Of a DNA stretch of 64,000 nucleotides, positions 27,281 to 34,985 are shown one piece after another. The notes beneath the pieces were generated by a model. It made no database searches, was not told where the DNA came from, and was given only the letters and a program-made list of their open reading frames with translations. Position numbers and translations under genes: made by a program. Position 1 is the stretch's first letter. Every line of letters begins with the position of its first letter. Origin of the DNA: Guyparkeria halophila (lineage in GTDB: Bacteria > Pseudomonadota > Gammaproteobacteria > Halothiobacillales > Halothiobacillaceae); the NCBI RefSeq assembly GCF_034479635.1, contig NZ_CP140153.1, forward strand, positions 2,239,501 through 2,303,500. The letters are read 5' to 3'.

Positions 27281-27762
27281 TCAGGTCGGTTGGTCGTCGG
27301 ACAGTTCCTGAACGGCGGCCAGGTAGATGGGCCATGGGTAATCCCAGACGCCGGCGCCATGGCCCGCGCGGGCCAGGATGCAGGCATTGCGGATCAGTTC
27401 GTCGCGACGCTCGCGGAACGAACTTCCCCGGACCGAGCCAGCAGCCGCCGGCGCATCCCGAAAAAATGCGGGTTGAGCTCCCGCGCCGTGGCGGCGATCT
27501 GGTCGATTGCCGACTGGGACAGTTCATTGATGCCGTCGTGGTCGAGGCTGGTCATGCGCACCAGGTCGTCGAGGGTCATGTCCTCGAGCAGGTGCTCGTC
27601 GACCAGGTCGACCGGCTCGCTGGCTGCCTCCTCATCGAAGCTGCGCTCGAGCCGCTCGGTGAGTTCGGCAAGCCACGACCGGATCTCGGCAATGGTCAGC
27701 TCCTTGACCTCGACCCGGCGCCCGTCCTGCAGCTCTTCACATCGCGTTCTGATCAGGCTCAT
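27281..27762 (-). CDS. tail assembly chaperone GT, made by -1 frameshift
   Basis: Predicted 160-residue fusion: the first 101 codons are those of the G protein, then a -1 shift at the slippery site (27,466-27,460) leads into 59 codons ending at 27,281. The shifted frame reads plausibly (RERRDELIRNACILARAGHG, then WDYPWPIYLAAVQELSDD). In tailed phages including Mu and lambda the short G and fused GT proteins chaperone the tape measure protein, which is the next gene here. Frameshifting is inferred from the site and the two open frames. Confidence 0.75.
27394..27762 (-). CDS. tail assembly chaperone G
   Basis: 122 residues in the zero frame, starting MSLIRTRCEELQDGRRVEVK. Acidic, helical, with ERLERSFDEEAASEPVDLVD. 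It lies between the tail tube and tape measure genes, the standard place of the G gene. Its zero-frame end after the slippery site (RRRLLARSGEVRSASVATN) is basic and short. Confidence 0.75.
   Translation of the reverse strand: MSLIRTRCEELQDGRRVEVKELTIAEIRSWLAELTERLERSFDEEAASEPVDLVDEHLLEDMTLDDLVRMTSLDHDGINELSQSAIDQIAATARELNPHFFGMRRRLLARSGEVRSASVATN
27460..27466 (-). other. programmed -1 frameshift site U UUU UUC
   Basis: Minus strand heptamer T TTT TTC in the zero frame (CAT TTT TTC GGG), preserving pairing of both tRNAs after a -1 slip. It is placed about 100 codons into the G gene, as in other phages. A GC-rich stretch (CGCCGGCGGCTGCTGGC) begins about 8 nt downstream and could form a stimulatory hairpin. 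Confidence 0.75.
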
Positions 27763-27765
27763 GGC

Positions 27766-28542
27766 TTACACCGGCAGCGCGTCGACGCGCATGAACGGGC
27801 CGAAGTCCGCATCGTTCTCCAGCTCGGGCACGAAAAGCGCCTGGCCGGACAGCTCCAGGGATGCGGCTTCGTCGGAGATCCAGCCGAAGTCGCCGCCCAT
27901 GGCCAGGTTCAGGCGCGGGATGATCACGCGGCCCTTGTAGCCCTCCTGGTTGGTGCCGTTGAAGATGATCCCGGTCTGCACGTCCTCGGCGGAGAACGCG
28001 GCGATGTTGCCGTAGGCGCCGTACTCGTAATCGACCTTGAGCGGGCCTTCCTGGCCGGCCGGGTGCTCGATCAGCTTGCAGCGGCCATGGTCCGCGTCCT
28101 CGACGACGTAGTGCGTGCCAGCGACGTACTCGGTCGGCGTGGTGGCTGAGTCCTCGATCACCACCGAACTGACCTTCGGGTGCTTGAGGAAGAAGTAGTC
28201 GCCCGGGTTGAGCGTCGGCAAAACCTCGTCGGTGACCGTGCCGGCTTCCTTCTCGACATGCTCGCCCGCCAGCCCCTTGGCCAGCGTGCGGCCGTCGAAC
28301 TGCTGCATGGCGAGGCTGACCGACAACGAGCGCGCGCTGGTCAGCTGCGCCAACGGCAACCGCTTGCCGGTGCACGATTCGTTGATGGTGTTGCGCTCAA
28401 TGCTCGGCGTGGTGGTGAGCGTGCGGGTGCCACAGCCCACCTGGTACAGGCCGGTGAGGAAGCCCATCTCCGGCGTGCCGTTGTCGGGGTCGTACTTGCC
28501 CAGGAACACGGGGCCCTGGCCATCCCAGATCATGCGTTTCAT
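27766..28542 (-). CDS. major tail tube protein
   Basis: 258 residues. The position before the chaperone and tape measure genes, the size and the sequence (WDGQGPVFLGKYD; LTTTPSIERNTINESCTGKR; LSVSLAMQQFDGRTLAKGL) fit a siphophage tail tube subunit of transposable phages. No sheath gene is present, which supports a non-contractile tail. ATG overlaps the stop of the 54-residue gene upstream. Confidence 0.8.
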   Translation of the reverse strand: MKRMIWDGQGPVFLGKYDPDNGTPEMGFLTGLYQVGCGTRTLTTTPSIERNTINESCTGKRLPLAQLTSARSLSVSLAMQQFDGRTLAKGLAGEHVEKEAGTVTDEVLPTLNPGDYFFLKHPKVSSVVIEDSATTPTEYVAGTHYVVEDADHGRCKLIEHPAGQEGPLKVDYEYGAYGNIAAFSAEDVQTGIIFNGTNQEGYKGRVIIPRLNLAMGGDFGWISDEAASLELSGQALFVPELENDADFGPFMRVDALPV

Positions 28543-28703
28543 CGCTTGGTCTCCTCAGTGGTGGTCGGCTTGGCCTTGCCCATGGCTTCGGCACGCTTGA
28601 GGCCGATCAGCCAATTGGCCTTGCGTTCGGGCAGGTCGATCTCCGCGCCGGCGGGATAGTCGCGGCCGGCGTGGCGGTGGGGTTTGGTCAGCTTGATGCG
28701 CAT
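28539..28703 (-). CDS. 54-residue conserved phage protein (DUF7210-like)
   Basis: Small protein starting MRIKLTKPHRHAGRDYPAGA, with AEIDLPERKANWLIGLKRAE. This short domain is common next to tail tube genes of Mu-like phages. The start overlaps the end of the upstream gene by 16 bp and the stop overlaps the tail tube start (ATGA), so it is embedded in a coupled series. Too short for many gene callers. Function unknown. Confidence 0.75.
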   Translation of the reverse strand: MRIKLTKPHRHAGRDYPAGAEIDLPERKANWLIGLKRAEAMGKAKPTTTEETKR

Positions 28704-29131
28704 GCGTCAGTCCTCACGTTCAGTTGGGTGGTCCAGGCGATTGGCAGGTAGAAGTAGCCCGCGTCATAGCCGGCTTGGGGTGCGGGTGCGATGGCCATGG
28801 CCTTGGCGCCCGTGGGCGCCCAGCCGAGCAGGCTCTTGATGACGGCTCCAGCGATCGGTCCGGCTTCCGCTCGGGCGGCATTGCCGCTGGCGACATGCCG
28901 ACGGTTGCGCACCGCGATCACCGTCCACCAGGTCTGCTCGATCACGGCGAAACCACCGGCCGCGTTGCCGTCCTTCGGGCGGTAGCCGCGATACAGCAGG
29001 TCCACGGCTGGAGCTGGCCGATTGCCGGCAGCGACACCGTCCAGATCCGGGGCGGTGAACACCTTGACCGACTCGCCAACGCCCGCTTCCAGTCGGGCCT
29101 TGATGGGTGCTTCCAATTCGAGGAAATCCAT
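28688..29131 (-). CDS. Gp37-like tail completion protein
   Basis: 147 residues (MDFLELEAPIKARLEAGVGE). Size, position directly after the gp36-like gene, and a central WTVIAVRNRRH strand are consistent with the Gp37/tail-terminator family of Mu-like phages that caps the tail for joining to the head. The ATG at 29,131 shares its A with the upstream TGA. Confidence 0.65.
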   Translation of the reverse strand: MDFLELEAPIKARLEAGVGESVKVFTAPDLDGVAAGNRPAPAVDLLYRGYRPKDGNAAGGFAVIEQTWWTVIAVRNRRHVASGNAARAEAGPIAGAVIKSLLGWAPTGAKAMAIAPAPQAGYDAGYFYLPIAWTTQLNVRTDACASS

Positions 29132-29556
29132 CACAGGTACCCCGTCGACTCATTGCGGCCCCAGTGGCGGCCGCCGGATTTCATCTGGACCCGGCCGATA
29201 GTCGAGTCGGGCTGCGGCGTGCCGATGTGGGCCCGGCCCGCTGCGATCTCCCGCAGGGTCTGGCGGGCGCCGTCTGCCTCGCGGCGGACGGGGTCTTCCT
29301 CGTCCAGGCGGGCGCCGTTGGCGGTGGCCAGGCGTTCGCGGGTGAGCGCGGTGGCCAGGCGGACGAGGATGCGAGGGATGTTCGTCAGCGGCAGCTTGTA
29401 GCGGCCCGCCAGGTGGGCATCGATCTCGGCGTCCACGTCGGCCAGCACGGCGGCGATGAAGTCCGGGTCGGGCTGGCCGTCGTTGTCACGGTCGGCCCAC
29501 TGGACGATCTCGTCGCCATAGCGCTCGGTCAGGTCGGCCAGGGCGATGTAGGCCAT
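29131..29556 (-). CDS. Mu gp36-like protein (DUF1320)
   Basis: 141 residues. MAYIALADLTERYGDEIVQW and the following DAEIDAHLAGRYKLPLTNIP, then RILVRLATALTRERL, are characteristic of DUF1320, the head-tail connector-like protein gp36 of Mu and relatives. Located between the gp35-like gene and gp37-like gene as in Mu. Confidence 0.85.
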   Translation of the reverse strand: MAYIALADLTERYGDEIVQWADRDNDGQPDPDFIAAVLADVDAEIDAHLAGRYKLPLTNIPRILVRLATALTRERLATANGARLDEEDPVRREADGARQTLREIAAGRAHIGTPQPDSTIGRVQMKSGGRHWGRNESTGYL

Positions 29557-29559
29557 CGG

Positions 29560-29982
29560 TTAGCCCTGCGAGTCCGCGTTGTCAGTGAAGGTGTTGCGCT
29601 CGACGATCAGGTTGGGCTCGGCCTCGAGGGCAGCCAGCTGCTCGTCGGTGAGCGCTTCCAGCGCGACCCCGGTGCCGGCCTCGTTGAAGGCCATCCCGGC
29701 GCGGCGGAAGCGGCGCACGCCGGGAACGGTGCGAACCCAGATGGCCTCGACGTCCTCGCCCTGGTCGGTTGGCGAGGCACCGGGATCCTCGGTCGCCGTC
29801 GCGCCGTCCTGTTCCGGCTGGTCGCCCTGGTCAGCCTGTTGCTGGTGAGCATCCCAGGCGGCGTCGCGCTCGGCGGCGCTGACCTTGTCGAGGCCTGCGG
29901 CCTGGGCGGCTTCGTCCACCTTGGGCTTCTCCTCGAACTGCGACATCGCGCCGAGCAGCTTCTGGTGCTTGTCTTCGTTCAT
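29560..29982 (-). CDS. FluMu HI1506/gp35-like phage protein
   Basis: 140 residues from the ATG at 29,982 (MNEDKHQKLLGAMSQFEEKP). The N-terminal two thirds are acidic and glutamine-rich. The C-terminal RRFRRAGMAFNEAGTG and LEALTDEQLAALEAEPNLIV match the small domain of Mu-like prophage protein HI1506/gp35. A GAGAAGGAGACACC ribosome-binding site precedes the start. Directly downstream of gpT and a hairpin. Confidence 0.75.
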   Translation of the reverse strand: MNEDKHQKLLGAMSQFEEKPKVDEAAQAAGLDKVSAAERDAAWDAHQQQADQGDQPEQDGATATEDPGASPTDQGEDVEAIWVRTVPGVRRFRRAGMAFNEAGTGVALEALTDEQLAALEAEPNLIVERNTFTDNADSQG

Positions 29983-29995
29983 CGGTGTCTCCTTC

Positions 29996-30042
29996 TCAGG
30001 CGTTGACGGTGGCCGTGAAGCCACCGTCATGGCCGTTTACGG
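29996..30042 (-). ncRNA. hairpin element downstream of gpT (Mu-gpT-DE-like)
   Basis: Between the gpT stop and the next gene lies a perfect 9-bp stem GACGGTGGC/GCCACCGTC (30,005-30,013/30,020-30,028) with a 6-nt loop on the minus-strand message. The location just after gpT is that of the published Mu-gpT downstream element RNA motif; I could not compare it base by base. No T-tract follows, so it is not an intrinsic terminator. Confidence 0.4.
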
Positions 30043-30047
30043 GTGGG

Positions 30048-30950
30048 TTACTGGCCGGTGGAGCCGTACGCCAGCTGCCAGAAGCCGTAACCGCCGGCCG
30101 CGCGGGCCTCGGCGCCGAACTTGAACTTCTTGCGCATGAAGACGTTGTCGGAGCTGGTGTCCGTCTGCTCGACGAAGTTGGGCTTCTTTCGCTCCTGGTA
30201 GACGATCGGCTTGACCGGCTTGGTGGTGTCCAGGAGGAACCACGCGGTGTCGGAGGTCAGCCGGGCGTCGACCACCACCTCGGCGGTGTTCTTGTACGGG
30301 TTCGGCTTGCCGTCCTCGAGGCGGTCGACCGTCATCAGCGCATTGGCCGTGTCTTCGAGTGCCGGCGGCACCAGGAGCACGTTGGGCGTGATGTTGAGCG
30401 GGCGCCCCTCGTCGTCCTTGAACTTGCGCATCGCGGTGCGGGCAGCACCAAACGAAGCCTGCGCCTGTGCCAGGGTGGCGATCGACAGGACGGCGCTGCC
30501 CTTGTTGCTGACCGACTGGCCGTCGACCTCGTGGTCGGTGTCGAAGAACGGCTGGCCGTCGAAGCACTTGTTGGTGAATCCCTCACTGACCAGCTCGAAG
30601 ACGATTTCGTCGGGCAGCTGCTTGGCCGAGTGGCCGGCCATCTGCGCCTGCGGGGCGTAGACGCCCAGGTTGTCGTCCTCGATGTCGTTGCGGTCGACTT
30701 CGACGGTGGCTTCCCAGTCGTCGTTGACGATGGTGTAGCCGAAGCCCTCCAGCGCCTTGACGTTCTTGTCGCCGATCCACTTGCGCATGCGCGGGAAGTT
30801 GGCCAGCCACTTGTAGTCGTTCTGGCTGCCGGTGGACGGCACCAGCATGGCGACCTTTTCCCAGTTGCTGGGTGCGGCCTCGAACTGCTTGGCGAAAGCC
30901 GTTTTCAGGTTCTTGAAAATCTCGGTGAGATTGGCCCGGTTGATGATCAT
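30048..30950 (-). CDS. major capsid protein, Mu gpT family
   Basis: 300 residues. MIINRANLTEIFKNLKTAFA, SNWEKVAMLVPSTGSQNDYK, WIGDKNVKALEGFGYTIVN and a later FFDTDHEVDGQ are typical of the Mu-like major head subunit. Length agrees with the family (about 300). It assembles the icosahedral head with gpI as maturation protease. Confidence 0.95.
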   Translation of the reverse strand: MIINRANLTEIFKNLKTAFAKQFEAAPSNWEKVAMLVPSTGSQNDYKWLANFPRMRKWIGDKNVKALEGFGYTIVNDDWEATVEVDRNDIEDDNLGVYAPQAQMAGHSAKQLPDEIVFELVSEGFTNKCFDGQPFFDTDHEVDGQSVSNKGSAVLSIATLAQAQASFGAARTAMRKFKDDEGRPLNITPNVLLVPPALEDTANALMTVDRLEDGKPNPYKNTAEVVVDARLTSDTAWFLLDTTKPVKPIVYQERKKPNFVEQTDTSSDNVFMRKKFKFGAEARAAGGYGFWQLAYGSTGQ

Positions 30951-30998
30951 CGTTCGCTCCTTTCGCGACTGTTAGCGGCGCTTGTTAGTGGCCCCGGG

Positions 30999-31400
30999 TC
31001 ACTCGACCCAGATGCCGTCGGAATCCACGCCGACCACGGTGCCCGCGGCCGATCGAGTGCCGGTCCCGTCACTGGCGGCGACGGTCTCGTCGTCGACCAC
31101 GTAACAGGTCTTGCCCAGCTCGGCCTGGGTGACCGGGTCCGTGCCGGAGTTGGTCCACTTGAAGGCCTTGCCACGACGAACCAGGACGGCCGCGTCGCCG
31201 GCGGCACCCGCGGCGTTGTTGACGTACTCGTCGGCACGGCCCAGGTAGGTCAGGCCGGTGGCCGTCGAGCCGGGGGCGGCGTAGCCGGAGGCGTTGGCCA
31301 CCACCAGGCTGCCGGCGAAAATCTCCGACGAGGCGGCGACCGGCACGCTGACCAGCTCGCCATCCTTCATCGGGGTATTGCGGTCTTTGGTAAGAGGCAT
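30999..31400 (-). CDS. capsid decoration/stabilisation-like protein
   Basis: 133 residues located between the protease/scaffold and capsid genes. Small beta-rich protein (VPVAASSEIFAGSLVVANAS; GKAFKWTNSGTDPVTQAELG; CYVVDDETVAASDGTGT), resembling head decoration proteins and DUF2190-like folds. Family assignment is by position and composition. Confidence 0.6.
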   Translation of the reverse strand: MPLTKDRNTPMKDGELVSVPVAASSEIFAGSLVVANASGYAAPGSTATGLTYLGRADEYVNNAAGAAGDAAVLVRRGKAFKWTNSGTDPVTQAELGKTCYVVDDETVAASDGTGTRSAAGTVVGVDSDGIWVE

Positions 31401-31463
31401 CTCGTTGCTCCTGTGACGGGTTACTGATTTCGGTGTCGGTGCGGCTGGCCCGGCGGCGCCGGC

Positions 31464-32564
31464 TTAGCTGTACTTCGCGAGGTCTTCGGCGGTGTTGCCG
31501 AACATGCCGGCGACCGAACGCTGCTCATCGGTGAGCGGCTCGCCGGACTCTGGCGGGGTACTGCCGCCCGACTGCATGCCGCGGAGCGCGGCGATCGGCT
31601 GGGCGGTGTCGAGGTACTTCTTGAGGGCGGCCGGGTTGGACTCGCCCAGCTCGCGCGCCCAGGTCTCCTGTTCCTTGAGCAAGCGGCCGTCCTCGAGGGC
31701 CGGCTTGACCATGTCGTCGACATCGCGCTCGTTGACGCGCTTGGTCAGATCCGCGACCTGGCCACGCAGGGCGGTGACGACTTCGTTCGGCTGGTGGCTG
31801 GACTTCAGCGCGGCCAGCTGCTCCTTGGTCTCGTCGACTTCGCCGGCCTTCGTGGTCAGGGCGGCGACGGTGGTCTTGACCTCTTCCTCGCCGGCGTCTT
31901 CCTTGAGGCCCAGCGCGGCGAGCACGTGGCCCTGCTGCGCCTTCATGGCGGCGACGGCGGTCTTGATCTCTTCGGCGCTGGCATCCTTCTTCAGGCCCAG
32001 CGCGGCAAGGGTTTCTTCATCCACGGCGGATTCCTCCGGTTGGTTGTGGTGGTCGGCGTGAAAGTGCTCGGCGCGGGCGGCCACGGCGGCCATGCCGTCG
32101 ATGCCGGCGTCGTTGGTCAGGGCGGCGTGATACAGGCGCCGGACTCGGCCGTCCGGGCCATAGGAGAAAACGGGGGAGATAAAGCGGTACTCGCCGGCGG
32201 CGATCATCTGCCGAGCGCGGTCGGTCCATTCGACGTTGACGGCGAACAGGCCAACGCCCTCGCGCCATTCGAGATCGCGGAACCAGCCGGCGGCGGGCGC
32301 AGGTTGGCCGTTCAGCTCCACGTAGAGCGTCTGGTGCTCGAAGTCGATGACGTAGGGGTTGGTCCGCTGGGCAGCGGCGGCGATCAGGTTGTCGGCGACC
32401 TGGCGGTCGACGATCCAGGCGGGCACGTCCTTGGGGCGGACGTCACCGGAGCGGAACTCGCCGGCAGGCAGCAGCTGCACCTCGCCCGGAGCCCCGGACG
32501 TGCCGTCCGGGATCAGGGCCGCGAGGGCTGCGATTCGTTGGTGCTTTCGCTTCATGCGGCCCAT
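31464..32564 (-). CDS. Mu gpI-like protease/scaffold protein
   Basis: 366 residues. The N-terminal domain (IPAG-like start, WIVDRQVADNLIAAAAQRTN, VIDFEHQTLYVELNGQPAPA, YRFISPVFSY) is that of Mu I protease. The C-terminal half is a charged helical scaffold with a tandem duplication of about 29 residues (LAALGLKKDASAEEIKTAVA and LAALGLKEDAGEEEVKTTVA). In Mu, gpI and the scaffold gpZ share a C-terminus; an internal start could do the same here. A GCGGCCC/GGGCCGC hairpin covers its start codon. Confidence 0.88.
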   Translation of the reverse strand: MGRMKRKHQRIAALAALIPDGTSGAPGEVQLLPAGEFRSGDVRPKDVPAWIVDRQVADNLIAAAAQRTNPYVIDFEHQTLYVELNGQPAPAAGWFRDLEWREGVGLFAVNVEWTDRARQMIAAGEYRFISPVFSYGPDGRVRRLYHAALTNDAGIDGMAAVAARAEHFHADHHNQPEESAVDEETLAALGLKKDASAEEIKTAVAAMKAQQGHVLAALGLKEDAGEEEVKTTVAALTTKAGEVDETKEQLAALKSSHQPNEVVTALRGQVADLTKRVNERDVDDMVKPALEDGRLLKEQETWARELGESNPAALKKYLDTAQPIAALRGMQSGGSTPPESGEPLTDEQRSVAGMFGNTAEDLAKYS

Positions 32565-32584
32565 GATCGGGCCGCGGGGGAGTT

Positions 32585-32610
32585 AGGTCGTGGGGAGGGG
32601 GTTCAGTGGG
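32585..32610. repeat. 26-bp direct repeat, copy 1 (before gpI)
   Basis: AGGTCGTGGGGAGGGGGTTC plus AGTGGG is identical to 42,804-42,829. This copy lies 15 bp after the stop of the cargo membrane gene and 21 bp before the gpI start, where Mu has late promoter PI. Confidence 0.9.
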
Positions 32611-32625
32611 TTGTCGCAAATAGCG

Positions 32626-33270
32626 TCAGGAGGGATGGGGTCGATGGTGGTTGCCATTGGGAACAACATGCCCTTCCAACACCTCCTCATGTTGAGCTGG
32701 GCCTGACCGCTGATTTTTACGGAAAGGCTCCAGCTCCTTGATAGTCTGGAGGCGCTGCTCTTTCCTTCTTTTCTGTTCCATCAGGCGATGTTCACGCTCA
32801 CCCAGAGCCTGTAGCCAGTAGGACGCAGAAAACACGAAGTGAAGAAAAAGGGCAGCCGCGCCACCAAGCGATGCCGCCAACATTTTCTCGGCAAACGGGT
32901 TCTCAATGAAGCCGATGATGCTCGGTAGAATCAAGCACCAAAAACCGATTGCCGCAGACAGCCGAACAAGGATTGAGGCCCTTCCTCGCATCTTGTCTAG
33001 GGCCATGTGACGGCGCGACATTATCTGATAGTCGGCTTGGTCACTGGCATCTGAGACAGCCTTGGCACGAAATGCGAGCGCCCCGAACATCGCCAGAGAC
33101 CCAGCGAACATAGCGGGGCCGCCAAACATCGCCACGCCGGCAAACTCTAGGAGCAAAGCGTCGGGCACAAATGTCCACGCAAACCAGAACCCCACAACCG
33201 CAAAGAACACGGCGAAGAACCACCAGTTAGCTATTGGACGAGATCTTGTTCTATGCACTCTAAAAGCCAT
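32626..33270 (-). CDS. cargo membrane protein, second gene of the two-gene module
   Basis: 214 residues with four hydrophobic segments (about 14-36, 40-66, 101-122 and 128-152) and a basic, partly coiled-coil cytoplasmic tail (EREHRLMEQKRRKEQRLQTI). No family recognised. Its start overlaps the upstream 331-residue gene by 40 bp, so both are translated from one message. Base composition is lower in GC than the structural genes on either side, and neither gene belongs to the Mu plan. A membrane effector of a defence or superinfection-exclusion pair is an inference from this architecture. Confidence 0.65.
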   Translation of the reverse strand: MAFRVHRTRSRPIANWWFFAVFFAVVGFWFAWTFVPDALLLEFAGVAMFGGPAMFAGSLAMFGALAFRAKAVSDASDQADYQIMSRRHMALDKMRGRASILVRLSAAIGFWCLILPSIIGFIENPFAEKMLAASLGGAAALFLHFVFSASYWLQALGEREHRLMEQKRRKEQRLQTIKELEPFRKNQRSGPAQHEEVLEGHVVPNGNHHRPHPS

Positions 33271-34226
33271 GCCCCCATTTCCTCGAACACGTGATCAACC
33301 GTCGGGACACCGTACTGGCACTTAATACTCTTGTTTGTTTTCAAGAATAGTTTGTCCCCTTTAACAGTGCCGTAGGTCCGGGTGTGTACGGTCACGTCTT
33401 CCTCATGTAGGTGGCGCAAAGTCGTGGTGATCGCTGACATCGTCTGCTGCGGCGCGTTGTCTGGGCCAGGGGTCCTCTTGCCACCTTTGCGAACAATACT
33501 GAGATGTACTTCCACATTGTGAGCACCAGCGAGGTCCGCCTGGTCAAGCTGGTCGACCCAGTCGCGTCCTAGTGCATGCCGCAACCAATCCAGCCCTCGT
33601 CCGGTTAGATTGACATTGACCTGTTTGGTTTCCGGATCCACCGTCCCTTGGGTCTCTGTTGGATCGAACAACGGCGCTCCAACAGTAACCTCGCGCACAT
33701 CATTGAAGATGTTCCGACTCGCAATATCCAGCTCTTTCCGTAAGGCAATCTGTTCGCCGTCAAGCAAGACATTTCCACCCTCGGAACCAAGGAGCCAAGA
33801 AAGGTAGCGCTCTAAGTCTCGGTCACTAAGGGACTGAGACTGCATGATCGCCAAGTGATTGTCTTTGACTCCGAAATAGAGCACCGAGTCAATGAACTCT
33901 CGCGGGTGGCCATCCGGATCTTGCGGTGGTTGAATCTGGTCGACCGACAGTTCGCGTTGGCGCTGTTGAACGGTTACAACCTGCTTGTTGGTGCCAGGAA
34001 CGTAGAGAATGAACTCCCCAAACAACATGTTGTCTTCATGGACCCATCGATTCAGGCAACGGTTGAGCTCATCGTCAGGATGAGCCCCCTCTACCGCCTG
34101 AGACCGCTGATCCACATAGGCATGGCTACCGCTGATTACCGGTGTCAGGAGATTCTGTAGGGTCCTTCCGTCGTGTAGACCTTCCACGCAGCGGTATTGG
34201 AGGGTCTTTCTCTTATATTCAGGCAT
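33231..34226 (-). CDS. cargo protein, first gene of the two-gene module
   Basis: 331 residues, soluble, not recognised. Notable segments are CVEGLHDGRTLQNLLTPVIS near the N-terminus, FIDSVLYFGVKDNHLAIMQS and LERYLSWLLGSEGG in the middle, and VHTRTYGTVKGDKLFLKTN with FEEMGAWLLECIEQDLVQ at the end. No signal peptide or membrane helix. AT-richer than its neighbours and inserted between gpG and gpI. Probably the cytoplasmic partner, possibly sensor, of the overlapping membrane protein; function unproven. Confidence 0.65.
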   Translation of the reverse strand: MPEYKRKTLQYRCVEGLHDGRTLQNLLTPVISGSHAYVDQRSQAVEGAHPDDELNRCLNRWVHEDNMLFGEFILYVPGTNKQVVTVQQRQRELSVDQIQPPQDPDGHPREFIDSVLYFGVKDNHLAIMQSQSLSDRDLERYLSWLLGSEGGNVLLDGEQIALRKELDIASRNIFNDVREVTVGAPLFDPTETQGTVDPETKQVNVNLTGRGLDWLRHALGRDWVDQLDQADLAGAHNVEVHLSIVRKGGKRTPGPDNAPQQTMSAITTTLRHLHEEDVTVHTRTYGTVKGDKLFLKTNKSIKCQYGVPTVDHVFEEMGAWLLECIEQDLVQ

Positions 34227-34299
34227 CCATCTGTCCTATTTTCTCTGTCAATCAACGCGATGCCGAATAGAAGCACATTGGGCTAGTGTTTAAAACCCC

Positions 34300-34327
34300 T
34301 TTAAATCTTGCCACGCGGCGCTATCAA
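34300..34327 (-). promoter_or_regulatory. candidate promoter of the two-gene cargo module
   Basis: Minus strand TTGATA (34,327-34,322) and TTTAAA (34,305-34,300) are 16 bp apart in an AT-rich gap between gpG and the cargo genes, giving a leader of about 65 nt. Independent expression from the lysogen is therefore plausible. Confidence 0.4.
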
Positions 34328-34381
34328 CTGGCACCCCATGCCCACGCCCGCCGACGGCACCTGAAACGCTTACACGGCCTC

Positions 34382-34837
34382 TCAGGCGGTCGGGTCTAGA
34401 TAGCTGCGGACGATATCGAGGATCTCGTTCTTGTCCTCGTCGCCGATGCCGAGGAACGGTCGGGCCGGGATCTCCTTGTAGGGGATCATGCTGTTCGCCT
34501 TGGTGATGCCGCCAAACTGCTGCATGGCGGCGTACACCTTGTTTGTGCCGGCGACGGCGTGGTCCGGTCCCCAGTCGCCGGTCACGCTGGCAGCCAGCTG
34601 GCCGGAGCGCTGGAGGATGGGGTGGGCATCGCCGCCGCGCATGCCGACGGTGGCCTCGGTCAGCGGGGCCCAGGGCGTGCCGGTGGCGGGGTCGGCCTCG
34701 TCCTGGAAGGCGCGTTCGGTGGCGTCGGTCAGCACGCCGGCGATGTCGCGCATCGCGGGCGTCAGGTTGGTCAGGCGATCGTCGAGGCGCTGTAGGGCGT
34801 TGAGTACGCTGCGGTCTTTGTAGTCGATCTCGATCAT
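34382..34837 (-). CDS. virion morphogenesis protein, Mu gpG family
   Basis: 151 residues. DIAGVLTDATERAFQDEADP, GTPWAPLTEATV, HPILQRSGQLAASV and the C-terminal IPARPFLGIGDEDKNEILDI are typical of phage virion morphogenesis proteins (Mu G, P2 S relatives). It probably acts at the head-tail joining step. Downstream, the usual neighbour gpI is displaced by the cargo module. Confidence 0.9.
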   Translation of the reverse strand: MIEIDYKDRSVLNALQRLDDRLTNLTPAMRDIAGVLTDATERAFQDEADPATGTPWAPLTEATVGMRGGDAHPILQRSGQLAASVTGDWGPDHAVAGTNKVYAAMQQFGGITKANSMIPYKEIPARPFLGIGDEDKNEILDIVRSYLDPTA

Positions 34838-34855
34838 GGGCTATCCTTTAATCAA

Positions 34856-34985
34856 GCTCTGGGCGGGTGTACCCCGATGGGCAAGGGGGTATGTCCCGGC
34901 AAGCCCAACGCCGATGATCCAGGGGCCATCGGCCGCGGGTTTGGGGCATGCGGATGTGGGTTCAAGTCCCACCCCCGCTCAGAGC
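34856..34985 (+). ncRNA. tRNA-like structured RNA candidate
   Basis: On the plus strand, 34,856-34,867 pairs with 34,974-34,985 (12 bp, one G-U). Next come a D-arm-like hairpin (34,871-34,875/34,886-34,890, loop with GGG) and a helix 34,891-34,897/34,943-34,949. The T-arm is canonical: GTGGG-TTCAAGT-CCCAC at 34,956-34,972. Instead of an anticodon loop, the third helix extends through 34,901-34,906/34,937-34,942 and ends in a 7-bp stem 34,910-34,916/34,927-34,933. No anticodon and no encoded CCA. It fills the gap between gpG and gpF and overlaps the last codons of gpF. Confidence 0.45.

Noticed and set aside
34862-34980. A canonical tRNA gene
   Set aside because: T-arm and acceptor fit, but no 5-bp/7-nt anticodon arm with U33 can be placed and position 8 is not U; the alternative CCC anticodon fold leaves a 40-nt variable region. 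Reported as tRNA-like instead.
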